64,000 nucleotides of DNA from Bolinopsis microptera. Taxonomy: Eukaryota > Ctenophora > Tentaculata > Lobata > Bolinopsidae. The notes beneath the pieces were generated by a model. That model was given only the letters and a program-made list of their open reading frames with translations, had not been told where the DNA came from and did no database searches. Positions 23,080 through 34,800 of this stretch are shown here, piece after piece (position 1 is the stretch's first letter; every line of letters starts with the position of its first letter). Where the stretch lies: positions 7,501 through 71,500 of the forward strand of contig NC_087072.1 in assembly GCF_026151205.1 (NCBI RefSeq), written 5' to 3'. Made by a program: the position numbers and the translations under genes.

Positions 23080-24045
23080 GACGGGAGTAGTAACAGAGAC
23101 AGCGAGAGAGTGGTAACAGAGACAGCGAGAGAGTGGTAACAGAGACAGCGAGAGAGTGGTAACAGAGACAGCGAGAGAGTGGTAACAGAGACATCGAGAG
23201 AGTGGTAACAGAGACAGCGAGAGAGTGGTAACAGAGACAGCGAGAGAGTGGTAACAGAGACAGCGAGAGAGTGGTAACAGAGACAGCGAGAGAGTGGTAA
23301 CAGAGACAGCGAGAGAGTGGTAACAGAGACAGCGAGAGAGTGGTAACAGAGACAGCGAGAGAGTGGTAACAGAGACAGCGAGAGAGTGGTAACAGAGACA
23401 GCGAGAGAGTGGTAACAGAAACAGCGAGAGAGTGGTAACAGAGACAACGAGAGAGTGGTAACAGAGACAATGAGAGAGTGGTAACAGAGACAGCGAGAGA
23501 GTGGTAACAGAGACAGCGAGAGAGTGGTAACAGAGACAACGAGAGAGTGGTAACAGAGACAGCGAGAGAGTGGTAACAGAGACAGCGAGAGAGTGGTAAC
23601 AGAGACAGCGAGAGAGTGGTAACAGAGACAGCGAGAGAGTGGTAACAGAGACAGCGAGAGAGTGGTAACAGAGACAGCGAGAGAGTGGTAACAGAGACAG
23701 CGAGAGAGTGGTAACAGAGACAGCGAGAGAGTGGTAACAGAGACAGCGAGAGAGTGGTAACAGAGACAGCGAGAGAGTGGTAACAGAGACAACGAGAGAG
23801 TGGTAACAGAGACAGCGAGAGAGTGGTAACAGAGACAGCGAGAGAGTGGTAACAGAGTCAGCGAGAGAGTGGTAACAAAGACAGCGAGAGAGTGGTAACA
23901 GAGACAGCGAGAGAGTGGTAACAGAGACAACGAGAGAGTGGTAACAGAGACAACGAGAGAGTGGTAACAGAGACAGCGAGAGAGTGGTAACAGAGACAGC
24001 GAGAGAGTGGTAACAGAGACAGCGAGAGAGTGGTAACAGAGATTA
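23080..24045. repeat. 23-bp minisatellite, about 41 copies
   Basis: Unit GTGGTAACAGAGACAGCGAGAGA, very uniform. The period is not a multiple of three, so the long minus-strand open frames merely cycle through all three frames of the repeat and are not genes. Confidence 0.97.
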
Positions 24046-25099
24046 AGTTACCCAGGCTTAATAAACACTTTGAATGAAGATATGGCGGAGTGACAGGCTG
24101 GGCGCCATCCAGTAAAGAGTAAGCTTAAAAGTGGGAAGAGAAATTACGCTCACAGCAATGTAGGGTTCCTTTGTGATAGTCAAAACGCACTAACTAGCGC
24201 TTAATAGCGCTAGTTAGCGATGGTTATCGAATATCTGAGGCTCCACAAGCGCTGGTTAGCGCTAGCTATCGCTAAATGAGCGCTAGCTATCGTTAAATGA
24301 GCGCTAGTTAGCGCTAGCTATCGTTAAATGAGCGCTAGTAAGCGCTAGCTATCGCGTTTAGACTATCGCAAAAGAACCCAATGTAGTAATAATTATGATT
24401 GAAGAAACATAACTAGTATAGCCTTACCCTTTGTAATAAGTAGTAGTATTGTGGTGTTACCTATTGTAGTAAGTGTGCAGTCTACTTTGTAATAGTTAAC
24501 TTGTGGTCCTAAATGTTTGTACCCTGAACACGTAGCCTGGCGCCTGGCCTCATCACATGGTTACTAGTGGTAACCATTAGTTACTAGTGGTTACTAATGG
24601 TTACAGTGAACACGTAGCCTCATCACATGCCAACACATCAGAGAAATAATAATTTTATAAACTTATAAATATTACGCATTGTCACCAGACAATGGTACCA
24701 TATGGTAAAAGGCACAAACTTTAATTGTGGTCTCTCATACTTTGATAGAGCGTTAATAATATAAGTTAATATAAGAAAACATTTAAAGTTTTAGTCTAGA
24801 CTATAAACTATTTATATTATTTAAAATGTTTTCTTAACAAGTTAACATTTAGGTTGGATAAAAATCAGAGTACTATTAACTCAGACTTTTTTAAATTGGT
24901 ACCGTTTTATCTAATTTATTTATATATTTATATATATCTGACCTTATAGTTGAATAATATCCATCGCTGAAATTATATATATTGTTTGAATGACCTATCA
25001 GAACACTATTAACTCTTAAGTCGAAGTAATAAAACTAGAAGCAAAATAATAAGTAATGACGCCTGTGTTCGAATCTTGTGGAAAAGCCATAAAGAGAGT
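24046..25099. other. Short repeats and AT-rich DNA
   Basis: Includes an inverse copy of the dispersed GC-rich motif (24084-24116), a GCGCTAGCTATCG / AAATGAGCGCTAG repeat (about 24190-24355), and TTACTAGTGGTTAC repeats (about 24560-24605). No gene seen. Confidence 0.6.
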
Positions 25100-25390
25100 G
25101 GGACAGTGTCACTCCGTTCCTGAAAAAGACCAATTTTCTTCCAATAAGACAACGAATAGAGTATAAAATTACTCTAACCGTATTCAAATGTGTCAACAAT
25201 ATAGCTTCAGACTATATAACCAAATGTATTAACCTGTAACTGTTTTACGCACAGAGTAATACTAGTTCATCCTTTATGTTCCTCCTGTCTCAAAATATTG
25301 TAAGACTGAGTTTTAGTTACTGTGAACAATATTGTTTAAAAGGAGACTGAAGACTTATCTTTTTGAAAAAGTATCCAGAAGACAATATTA
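25100..25390 (+). pseudogene. Decayed LINE reverse transcriptase C-terminus
   Basis: Conceptual reading with frame changes gives FLPIRQRIEYKITLTVFKCV followed by ASDYITKCI and FKRRLKTYLFEKV. This matches the CR1/L2 post-RT pattern (LPVRQRI.YK.....K.LN..AP.YL ... FKRRLKT.LF). The same region type is at 6837-7172, but this copy is more decayed. Confidence 0.6.
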
Positions 25391-25716
25391 ACTGTTAACA
25401 CATCTGCTAAAGATTAATGACTCGCCATTGCTGCCCAAAACTTGGCAACTACAAATGAATGCTGCGAAGTGCGAATAGATAATAGATAACAGATAATAAA
25501 GTTAGCTTCCTTGAAACAGGCTGTTAGCGAAATGGCCGTTAGACTTTTTAAAAACTGAATTGTAATTTATTGGTAACTGTTCCCGCGACACATACGAGAC
25601 AGGGCAGTATTAGATTTATTAGTTTTACTCAGTGAACTATGACAAGACTTCAAGAAATGGTGCAAGACAACTTCCTCGCACCAACCGCACAATCCAGCGT
25701 GGCGAAGAGCACTGCT

Positions 25717-25806
25717 CACGTGGGTGCTGGGATCACGTGGGCGCTGGGATCACGTGGGCGCTGGGATCACGTGGGCGCTGGGATCACGTGGGCGCTGGGA
25801 TCACGG
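25717..25806. promoter_or_regulatory. 17-bp tandem repeat with five CACGTG E-boxes
   Basis: GATCACGTGGGCGCTGG repeats place CACGTG at 25717, 25734, 25751, 25768 and 25785, exactly 17 bp apart. CACGTG is the canonical E-box of bHLH factors such as USF/MYC. No adjacent gene is recognised, so function is unproven. Confidence 0.6.
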
Positions 25807-25910
25807 AGTAACTGTTCGATTGTCTAGCAGGGAACTGTCATACTTAAAGTGCATTTGAGAGATTGGAGAGATTTTAGAGGAACAAATAGATTGAATATAT
25901 TGAGCCCAGT

Positions 25911-27294
25911 TCCATTTGAGGGATTCGAGCGGGGGGGGGGGGGGGGGGGGGGTACCTTCGCGGTACTAACTGTTTTTTCGGATAATAATTAAGACACCAC
26001 CCCTTTTGCCGGCTTTTGTGGTACTAACTGTTGAGAAATCACGGTACTAACTGTGTCTTGGTATATGAAATAAGAAACGCACCCATAAATTGCTTTAAAC
26101 AGTTCATTAAACATTGGGAAATAAGCAAATATACCCACTATTTAGTAGGGGTTTTGTTTTCAATGTAGTCGAATTATATAACAAGTTACAAAAACAGGAA
26201 AAAAAATTCAAAACCCAAAAAACCCATTCCCAAAATTGAAATTTGAGGTAAAATGGGTTTTTTGGGGTTGGATACCCCCCTAAGGCAAAGATCTGGGCTT
26301 CACAGTCAACCCCAGAAGAAGCAGGAGATACCCAGCAGTTAAGATGACAGATGTCGACTTTGCTGACGATCTTGCACTGACAACAGACACCGCAGAGCAA
26401 GCGCAAGATCTTCTCCTCAGTGTGGAGCTGGCTGCCAACTCCGTTGGACTTCACCTCAACGAGAGTAAGACGAAGTACATCAGTGTCAATCTCTCTGAGT
26501 CTGACTCTACCGTCATTAAAGCAGCAAGTGGGCAGGAGATAGAGCAAGTAGATGACTTTGTCTACCTTGGAAGCAGAATAATGAGTGCGGAGAAGGACTT
26601 TGATGTTAGGAAAGCAAAGGCATGGGGGGCCTGTCATCAGTTAAAGACAACCTGGAAGTCTGGAATGCGCAGGGACTTAAAGATCCGTGTCTTTCGAGCA
26701 ACGGTTGAGCCCGTACTCCTGTACGGCTCTGAAGCTTGGACGATAAGCCAATCCATGACTAAGCGGATCAATGGATGCTACACTAGAATGCTCCGGATGG
26801 CCTTGAACATACGTTGGCCACAAATCATCAACAACAGTGATTTATACGGCAACATCCCCAAGCCATCAGCGATGATAGCCTCCAGAAGAATGAGACTGGC
26901 TGGACATGTAGCCAGGCATGACGACCTTCTGGCAAACCAACTTCTGTTCTGGGACCCTCAGCATGGATACAGGAGACCGGGGAGGCCCCACCTTACGTTT
27001 CTGGACATGCTAAAGAAGGACACCAGCCTTTCCTGTGTTGAAGAGATAAAATCTGTTATGCTTGACCGCGACGTGTGGCGAGGAATTGTAGTTGCTCGGA
27101 CCAAGAAGCCGACTTAAGTCAGTAAGTCAGTCACCCCCCTAAGTACCATGTAATATCTGTTTTTCTGGGAAATGTACCATGTACTAACTGTATTTTGGAA
27201 GAAAAAATTACCCACTCCCCCCCCCCCCCAACGTCACGTACGGTACTAAGTGTATGATCCCCCCCCCCCCCCCCCCCCCCCCCCCCCGATTTGA
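25911..27294 (+). mobile_element. LINE-containing insertion bracketed by poly-G, poly-C and 27-bp direct repeats
   Basis: A 27-bp sequence ending GAATATATTGAGCCCAGT occurs at 25884-25910 and identically at 27295-27321. Between them lie, in order, a G-run near 25931, CGGTACTAACTGT units, a LINE RT fragment, more GTACTAACTGT units, and C-runs including one of about 29 near 27260. The direct repeats look like a target duplication of the whole block. The GTACTAAC.GT units on both sides do not belong to any element I recognise. Confidence 0.55.
26344..27117 (+). CDS. LINE reverse transcriptase, C-terminal half only
   Basis: 257 codons, open further upstream to about 26300. It begins inside RT motif C (DVDFADDLAL, catalytic Asp pair intact). 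It continues with LNESKTKYIS, DDFVYLGSRIMS, LKIRVFRATVEPVLLYGSEAWT and RRMRLAGHVARHDD to the stop. The LYGSE.W and R...AGH patterns are typical of LINE C-terminal thumb and tail regions. It lacks the endonuclease and the RT fingers and palm up to motif C, so it is a 5'-truncated retrotransposition remnant. It differs from the 2890-5079 LINE family. Confidence 0.85.
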   Translation: MTDVDFADDLALTTDTAEQAQDLLLSVELAANSVGLHLNESKTKYISVNLSESDSTVIKAASGQEIEQVDDFVYLGSRIMSAEKDFDVRKAKAWGACHQLKTTWKSGMRRDLKIRVFRATVEPVLLYGSEAWTISQSMTKRINGCYTRMLRMALNIRWPQIINNSDLYGNIPKPSAMIASRRMRLAGHVARHDDLLANQLLFWDPQHGYRRPGRPHLTFLDMLKKDTSLSCVEEIKSVMLDRDVWRGIVVARTKKPT

Positions 27295-27321
27295 AAATAG
27301 ATTGAATATATTGAGCCCAGT

Positions 27322-28883
27322 CACCCTGATAGCCCGGGGAAATATAATTATTCTACCTGACTGTGAGAACCTGAGCATTACCATGACGACGCAGTAAGCA
27401 CTAGAGCAGTATAAAGTAAGCAGTAAACCAAATTAAGGCTACAATACAACTAATTATTATCTAAATTGAAAACATCTATTTCAAGGTTACTCTAGGTCAG
27501 GCCATGTAATGTCTGTTTAAAGTGCATTAACAATAATTGAAAACGAAACGCACAGTGTTTTAAAACTAAATTACAAATTGTTGCTTGTATCATTATGCCG
27601 TTATATGAAAAGTAAATAAGTTATAACGGAAAGAAACCTTCAAAGTGTGGCCTCTCTTTCATCTCTCAATGGCTCTTCAAAAATACGGAGAAAACCGTAT
27701 AACAAAACACCCTAAAATGCTTCCCTTTGAAGTTATTGTAAACAAAGTCATTTTTAATCTGCAAAGCCAAAAAATCACATTTTTTTAAAGCTGCTCTTTA
27801 CGCCGGAGACGCAAAGAGCAGTCAATGAACGTGAAATATCTGAGCAGCACTTCTCTGGTAAATCACAAGCTTTTAAATGTAGTTACAAGAGCGGGGGGGG
27901 GGGGGGGGGCACAAGAGCGATATAGTCAGATTATAATGGTCTTTCAGCAAACACTGTTCTGAACTTGAGTTGTTTAATGCTGTGCCACAACCCTACGATT
28001 TTCGGAGATAAAAATGAACTCTTGGAAAGAACTGTGGCCGTGAATGCAAGTTTAACTGCAAGTTAAACAGTTAACAATAATATTTACTGAGCTTCGCAAT
28101 CAACACAGTCTGGCTAAATGAACAATTGTCAAGTAAGTTATCAAATTAAGAAACACAAATATTAAAGGGGAGTTGACTCCCCTGAGAACACCTCGAATAT
28201 ACCGCTGCTGTACTACCATTTACCGCATGACCACTAGCGCCCCTTATATATCGTCAAATTGAAACACTAAAAGAGATTGTCAAGACATCAATATTGGAAG
28301 CTACTATTAATTAAGTTTACGACTCATTCGGCGGCCAATGTCTCATCAACATTTTCAAGTGATGAGTTTCGAACTAATTTCGAGGGGCCCTTAATTAGCT
28401 GATATTTTGTTATGAACTAACAAAACTGTAGCCGTAAATGCAAGTTTAACAGCAAGTTAAACAGTTGGTATATTATACCGTGCTTTGCATTTAACCTCCC
28501 CGAACCAACCCAAAGTAGCTTAGTGAACAATTGTCAAGTTAATTATCAAGTTTAATCTCAGGTGGCAGAAAATTAGCCTCCTCGCACGGGTCAAGATAGT
28601 GTGTTGATAAGTGTTGCTATGTGTTGCTATGTGTTGCTATGTGTTGCTATGTGTTGCTATGTGTTGCTAAGGGCAACTGTAGAAACTAGCCCGGTTGTCC
28701 TCATAGAATGCCAAAAGATTCCTCAAAATTTGGACTGCTTAATTACAAGATTGTCTCATTACTTTGAGCGACCTACGTCAAGGGAAATCATTAGTGGTGC
28801 AAAATGATCCCTCCCGCTGCCCACCCTTCCTCCCTCCCCCTCTTTTTACCGTCCTTACAATAAACTGATGCATATATTTTCAG
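27322..28883. other. Unassigned DNA upstream of the MED12-like exons
   Basis: Holds a G-run flanked by ACAAGAGCG at 27885-27893 and 27911-27919; two diverged direct copies of about 130 bp (28020-28160 and 28425-28555, sharing TGCAAGTTTAAC and TGAACAATTGTCAAGT); and a GTGTTGCTAT repeat at 28607-28668. No exon recognised; part is probably intron of the next gene. Confidence 0.5.
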
Positions 28884-31800
28884 GGAACTGCCGGACGGGA
28901 CGGACTGGTGGAGAATGTTGTCTCTGTTCGTGATCCAGCTGCTCAGATACCAGTGTTTCAGTCTCTGGTGGCTGATATACTACGTCATCCTGCCCTACCT
29001 CTACAAGTACTCCGAGTACAAGTGGCCCACCAACTGTCACGTGGCTTACCTCATGATAGCGCTCTTTACTCAGGTACTTACCTCATGATAGCGCTCTTTA
29101 CTCAGGTACTTACCTCATGATAGCGCTCTTTACTCAGGTACTTACCTCATGATAGCGCTCTTTACTCAGGTACTTACCTCATGATAGCGCTCTTTACTCA
29201 GGTACTTACCTCATGATAGCGCTCTTTACTCAGGTACTTACCTCATGATAGCGCTCTTTACTCAGGTACTTACCTCATGATAGCGCTCTTTACTCAGGTA
29301 CTTACCTCATGATAGCGCTCTTTACTCAGGTACTTACCTCATGATAGCGCTCTTTACTCAGGTACTTACCTCATGATAGCCCTCTTTACTCAGGTACTTA
29401 CCTCATGATAGTGCTCTTTACTCAGGTACTTACCTCATGATAGCGCTCTTTACTCAGGTACTTACCTCATGATAGCGCTCTTTACTCAGGTACTTACCTC
29501 ATGATAGCGCTCTTTACTCAGGTACTTACCTCATGATAGCGCTCTTTACTCAGGTACTTACCTCATGATAGCGCTCTTTACTCAGGTACTTACCTCATGA
29601 TAGCGCTCTTTACTCAGGTACTTACCTCATGATAGCGCTCTTTACTCAGGTACTTACCTCATGATAGCGCTCTTTACTCAGGTACTTACCTCATGATAGC
29701 GCTCTTTACTCAGGTACTTACCTCATGATAGCGCTCTTTACTCAGGTACTTACCTCATGATAGCGCTCTTTACTCAGGTACTTACCTCATGATAGCGCTC
29801 TTTACTCAGGTACTTACCTCATGATAGCGCTCTTTACTCAGGTACTTACCTCATGATAGCGCTCTTTACTCAGGTACTTACCTCATGATAGCGCTCTTTA
29901 CTCAGGTACTTACCTCATGATAGCGCTCTTTACTCAGGTACTTACCTCATGATAGCGCTCTTTACTCAGGTACTTACCTCATGATAGCGCTCTTTACTCA
30001 GGTACTTACCTCATGATAGCGCTCTTTACTCAGGTACTTACCTCATGATAGCGCTCTTTACTCAGGTACTTACCTCATGATAGCGCTCTTTACTCAGGTA
30101 CTTACCTCATGATAGCGCTCTTTACTCAGGTACTTACCTCATGATAGCGCTCTTTACTCAGGTACTTACCTCATGATAGCGCTCTTTACTCAGGTACTTA
30201 CCTCATGATAGCGCTCTTTACTCAGGTAATTTTTTTTTTCTTCTTTTTTTTTCTTCTTCTCATATGCAACCTACTAAAACCAATGGAGCCCTCCCCGGGG
30301 TCATTCCTCTCAGGTAATTTCTTTTGAAACTTCCATCAAATAATGCACAATTATACAACAAGGGAACCTGATTGAGATCAATGGTGACGAAGAATTTTTA
30401 GGCTGGGAAAATGCTCGGACTAATGATATCACTGACATTAATTTAATCGTTTCGCTGACATTAGCGCACAAGTTAACGGATTTACGGAATTATCTGGAAG
30501 CTGATATTCAACAACTTTTTCTATTGATATTCAAGACCAAATAGCAAAGAAAAATATTAAAAAGTCCACAAATAAAATTTGGATGCTGCATAACCAGGAG
30601 AGAGGTGACAACAATAAGAGATATAATAGAACCTTGCAAACTAATTATATCAATTATATACTAATTATATTATATATAATTAGTATATAATTGATATAAT
30701 TAGTTTGCAAGGTTCTAACATATCTCTTATTGTTGTCTTTTGATATATTATATCAAATATATACTAATTATATCAATTAAACCACTTACCACCGACCGAT
30801 TTAGAAAACCTTTATCATTTGGCTTCGTCAGAGTTTTCTCGGCACTTTACCGAAAAAAAAACCAGCCACGTAACTCTTACCGTTTTCTTGATTAGGCCGC
30901 TCGGAAATTACACGCGCACACACACACACACTCTGAGATTATTGTTTAAGATACTTTTTGCAAAAATACTTTTTGCAAAAATACCATTTTTTGTCATAAA
31001 CAACCTTATCGTGTCTGCCAAACGGGCATCACAAGTCAACTGGGTCAATAAAGAATAATAATTTATTATAATAATTTATTATAATAATAATATATTATAT
31101 TATAATATAATATATAATAATAATGATAATTTAGTTGTTCTACTCTGTGGCATCTAGATTACGAGTTACTGCTGACTTCATGCAATATTCCCAATATTCT
31201 ACTGACTAAATACTAATTACACAGACAATTTAGGTTTAGTTGACCCGTTTAAATGATAGCAAATTTTCCGGATCTTAATTTTGATTTGAAACTTTCATCA
31301 AATAATACAGAAATATGCAACATGGAAACTTAAATGAAATCATAACGACAAAGAATGTTTATGCTGCGAAAATGCTTGGAGTTGGACTGGCATTTTACTG
31401 TAATATATAGTTAATTGATAATAGTAAATAGTAATTATAACCATTAAGTTTACCATCATGCTCCAAAACCGTTTATGTTTCAGATTTCGCCAAAAAAATC
31501 AGGAAAAAAGTGTCCATCAAATTTATGTTTAAGTCTATAATACAAATCTTTACAATCCAAATATCGCCTATTCCAAATTCACTAGATAACTACATTTTAT
31601 GTTTAAGTCTATACAAATCTTTACAGTCCAGATATTATCGCCTATTCCAAATTCACTAGATAACTACATTTTCATACACTACTAGTTACCATAGTTACAC
31701 TACTAGTTACCATAGTTACACTACTAGTTACCATAGTTACACTACTAGTTACCATAGTTACACTACTAGTTACCATAGTTACGCTACTAGTTACCATAGT

Positions 31801-34800
31801 TACACTACTAGTTACCATAGTTACACTACTAGTTACCATAGTTACACTACTAGTTACCATAGTTACACTACTAGTTACCATAGTTACACTACTAGTTACC
31901 ATAGTTACACTACTAGTTACCATAGTTACACTACTAGTTACCATAGTTACACTACTAGTTACCATAGTTACACTACTAGTTACCATAGTTACACTACTAG
32001 TTACCATAGTTACACTACTAGTTACCATAGTTACACTACTAGTTACCATAGTTACACTACAAATTCACTAGACACCATATAAGTGTTGTCATGGTTACCA
32101 CTAGATAACTACATTTTCAGATTGAATACCCGGAGACGGAACACGTGGACGACTCTATCATCTCCCACTCCGCATTCCGGCACCTTGATGCGGACAGGAG
32201 GGCTCTGAAGCCGCTCCGGTTCGCTACCATGCTGAAACTACTGATCAGGAACAGCACTGTGGACCAGGAGATACCGCCCTCCCACAGTTAGTCATACGCT
32301 TCCTCAAACTCTTCAAATAGCAGTCGGTTAACCACAAAAATTAACATTTAATGACAGGGTTTTCTAGAGGGCACCCACCCCCCCCCCCCCCCCAAAATAA
32401 CGCTTGTTTCCCCTCCCCTCCCCCCAAAGTAACGCTTGTTTCCCCTCAGAGCACCTGAAATAACCCTTGTTTCCCCTCAGAGTACCTGAAATAACCCTTG
32501 TTTCCCCTCAGAGTACCTGAAATAACCCTTGTTTCCCCTCAGAACCCCCAATGCAACGCTTGTTTCCCCTCAGAGCACCTCAAATAACGCTTGTTTCCCC
32601 TCAGAGCACCTCAAATAACGCTTTTTTCCCCTCAAAACCCGCCCCCCCCCCCCCCCAAATAACGCTTGTTTCAGAGCACCTGAAGCCGATGGCAGTGTTA
32701 AAGAGGATCTGCTCCCAGACCTGGGTGCCGGAACTGTGTCTGTCCACCCCGGAGAAGTTAGTGTCTATCAACTACCTGGCAGATAAGGAGATTACACCCC
32801 ACAACGCTCAGCTCCTGCTCCATCTCATTTGTAATCCCCAATCTACTGACATGCCTTCTACTGACCCTACCGAACTTATCGGCAACATCATCAAGGTTTA
32901 TACTTTAAACTTAGTTACCTAGTAACCTAGTAACTCAGTAACCTAGTAACTCAGTAACCTAGTAACCTAGTAACCTAGTAACCTAGTAACCTAGTTACTA
33001 TGAAGAAGTAGTAACATCTCATTTGTAATCCTCAATCTACTGACATGCCTTCTACTGACCCTACCGAGCTTATCGGAAACATCATCAAGGTTTATACTTT
33101 AAACTTAGTAACCTAGTAACCTAGTAACCTAGTAACTCAGTAACCTAGTAACCTAGTTACTATGAAGAAGTAGTAACATCTCATTTGTAATCCCCAATCT
33201 ACTGACATGCCTTCTACTGACCCTACCGAGCTTATCGGAAACATCATCAAGGTTTATACTTTATAATATCTTGTTTTAGGTTTGTCATATTGTGACCTCT
33301 ACATCAAGATTCGAGAAGGTTACTGGGTCTATATATATAAAGAAGACAACCAAAATGTTTGCAACGGCCTTATTATATTATTATTAATATACAACTTATG
33401 AAGCGTTAGCAACACACGAAATTGCCAATAATTCGATATGTTTCACGATAACTCATAATATTTCAATTTGTCAATAATCGCGGTGGTTACGAGCTCGAAA
33501 AAAAGTCGACTAGCATACTAATAGTAGTGAATTACAAGGATATTTGAGTCTACATCATCTTCAATAAATTTATAATATACTTATATAATATAGGTGCGGC
33601 CAACTAAGCTAAGTAAAGTAGTAATATCCTGTATTAGCTTGGTAATATCCTGTTAAAATCGTGTAACCTGTTGTACCCCCCCCCCCCCCCGAACCTGTTG
33701 TACCCCCCCCCAACCTGTTGTACCCCCCCCCCCCCCAACCTGTTGTACCCCCCCCCCAACCTGTTGTATCCCCCCCCCAACCTGTTGTATCCCCCCCCCC
33801 AACCTGTTGTATCCCCCCCCCCCCAACCTGTTGTACCCCCCCCCCCAACCTGTTGTATCCCCCCCAACCTGTTGTATCCCCCCCCCCCAACCTGTTGTAT
33901 CCCCCCCCCAACCTGTTGTATCCCCCCCAACCTGTTGTATCCCCCCCCCCCCCCCCCCAAACCTGTAGTATCCCCCCCCCCCCCCCCCCCCCCCAACCTG
34001 TTGTACCCCCCCCCCCCCCAACCTGTTGTACCCCTCAGAATATGGACATGTGGACCATGAGGTCAGCTCACCTGAAAGTAAGGTTGATAAGAGTAAGGAG
34101 CAAGGAGAATAACGAGGGGGAGGAGGAGGAGGCGGCTACCCTCAAACTCATCACTGACGCTGTCGTCTGTACTCTGGGACATCTCCTCACCGAGGTAGGG
34201 TTTAAGGGAACAATAATAATTTTAATATAGTTGCCTGGTAACCTAGTAACCTAGTAACCCAGCAACTCTATTAACCTACTAACTCAATAACTAATTTAAA
34301 TAGTAATAATATAATCAGTAGTCAATGACTAGACATGGTTATTGCGATGAAAAGTTACATGGAATGATGGCGTCTGGGCTTGGGAGCAGCTCACACTCAT
34401 AGTACATTACATTAATGCCCTCTGAATACCATCAGGCTAGCTAAAGAAATGAATATGTTAATAGTAGTAGTATTAGTAGTAGTAGTAGTTATAATAGTAG
34501 TAGTAGTGTGTAAAATCCGGATTGGAGTATTATTTATGAGTCGTATGGTTGTAATGTATTCTGTGTAAAATGATCTTTATCCCGGTTGTTGCGACAAGTA
34601 AAAATGCTCTTATTAGGGAAAGGAGATTACTCGACGTTTCAATGTAACTACATCGTATTCATAAACTCAAATTATTTGTTATATAGTAGTGTTGAAAGTA
34701 CTACTAGTAGTAGTAGTGTCACGTGACATCTAACCTGGTTCCCTACAGATAGCACGCGGAGGGTGTAAGAACGCAACTCTCTGGCTGCTCCCCACATTCA

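Noticed and set aside
23010-23930. 300-codon Ser/Leu-rich open frames on the minus strand
   Set aside because: Product of the 23-bp minisatellite; all three frames encode the same cycle, so there is no evidence of coding.
26107-26637. Minus-strand open frame of 176 codons
   Set aside because: Mostly antisense to the LINE RT fragment at 26344-27117, which has clear RT motifs.
31672-32049. Repeated MVTSSVT open frame
   Set aside because: 21-bp intronic minisatellite without a stop in that frame.
33609-34230. Gly-rich and Pro/Cys-rich open frames on both strands
   Set aside because: Compositional result of poly-C runs in the intronic array; only 34039-34194 is supported as an exon.
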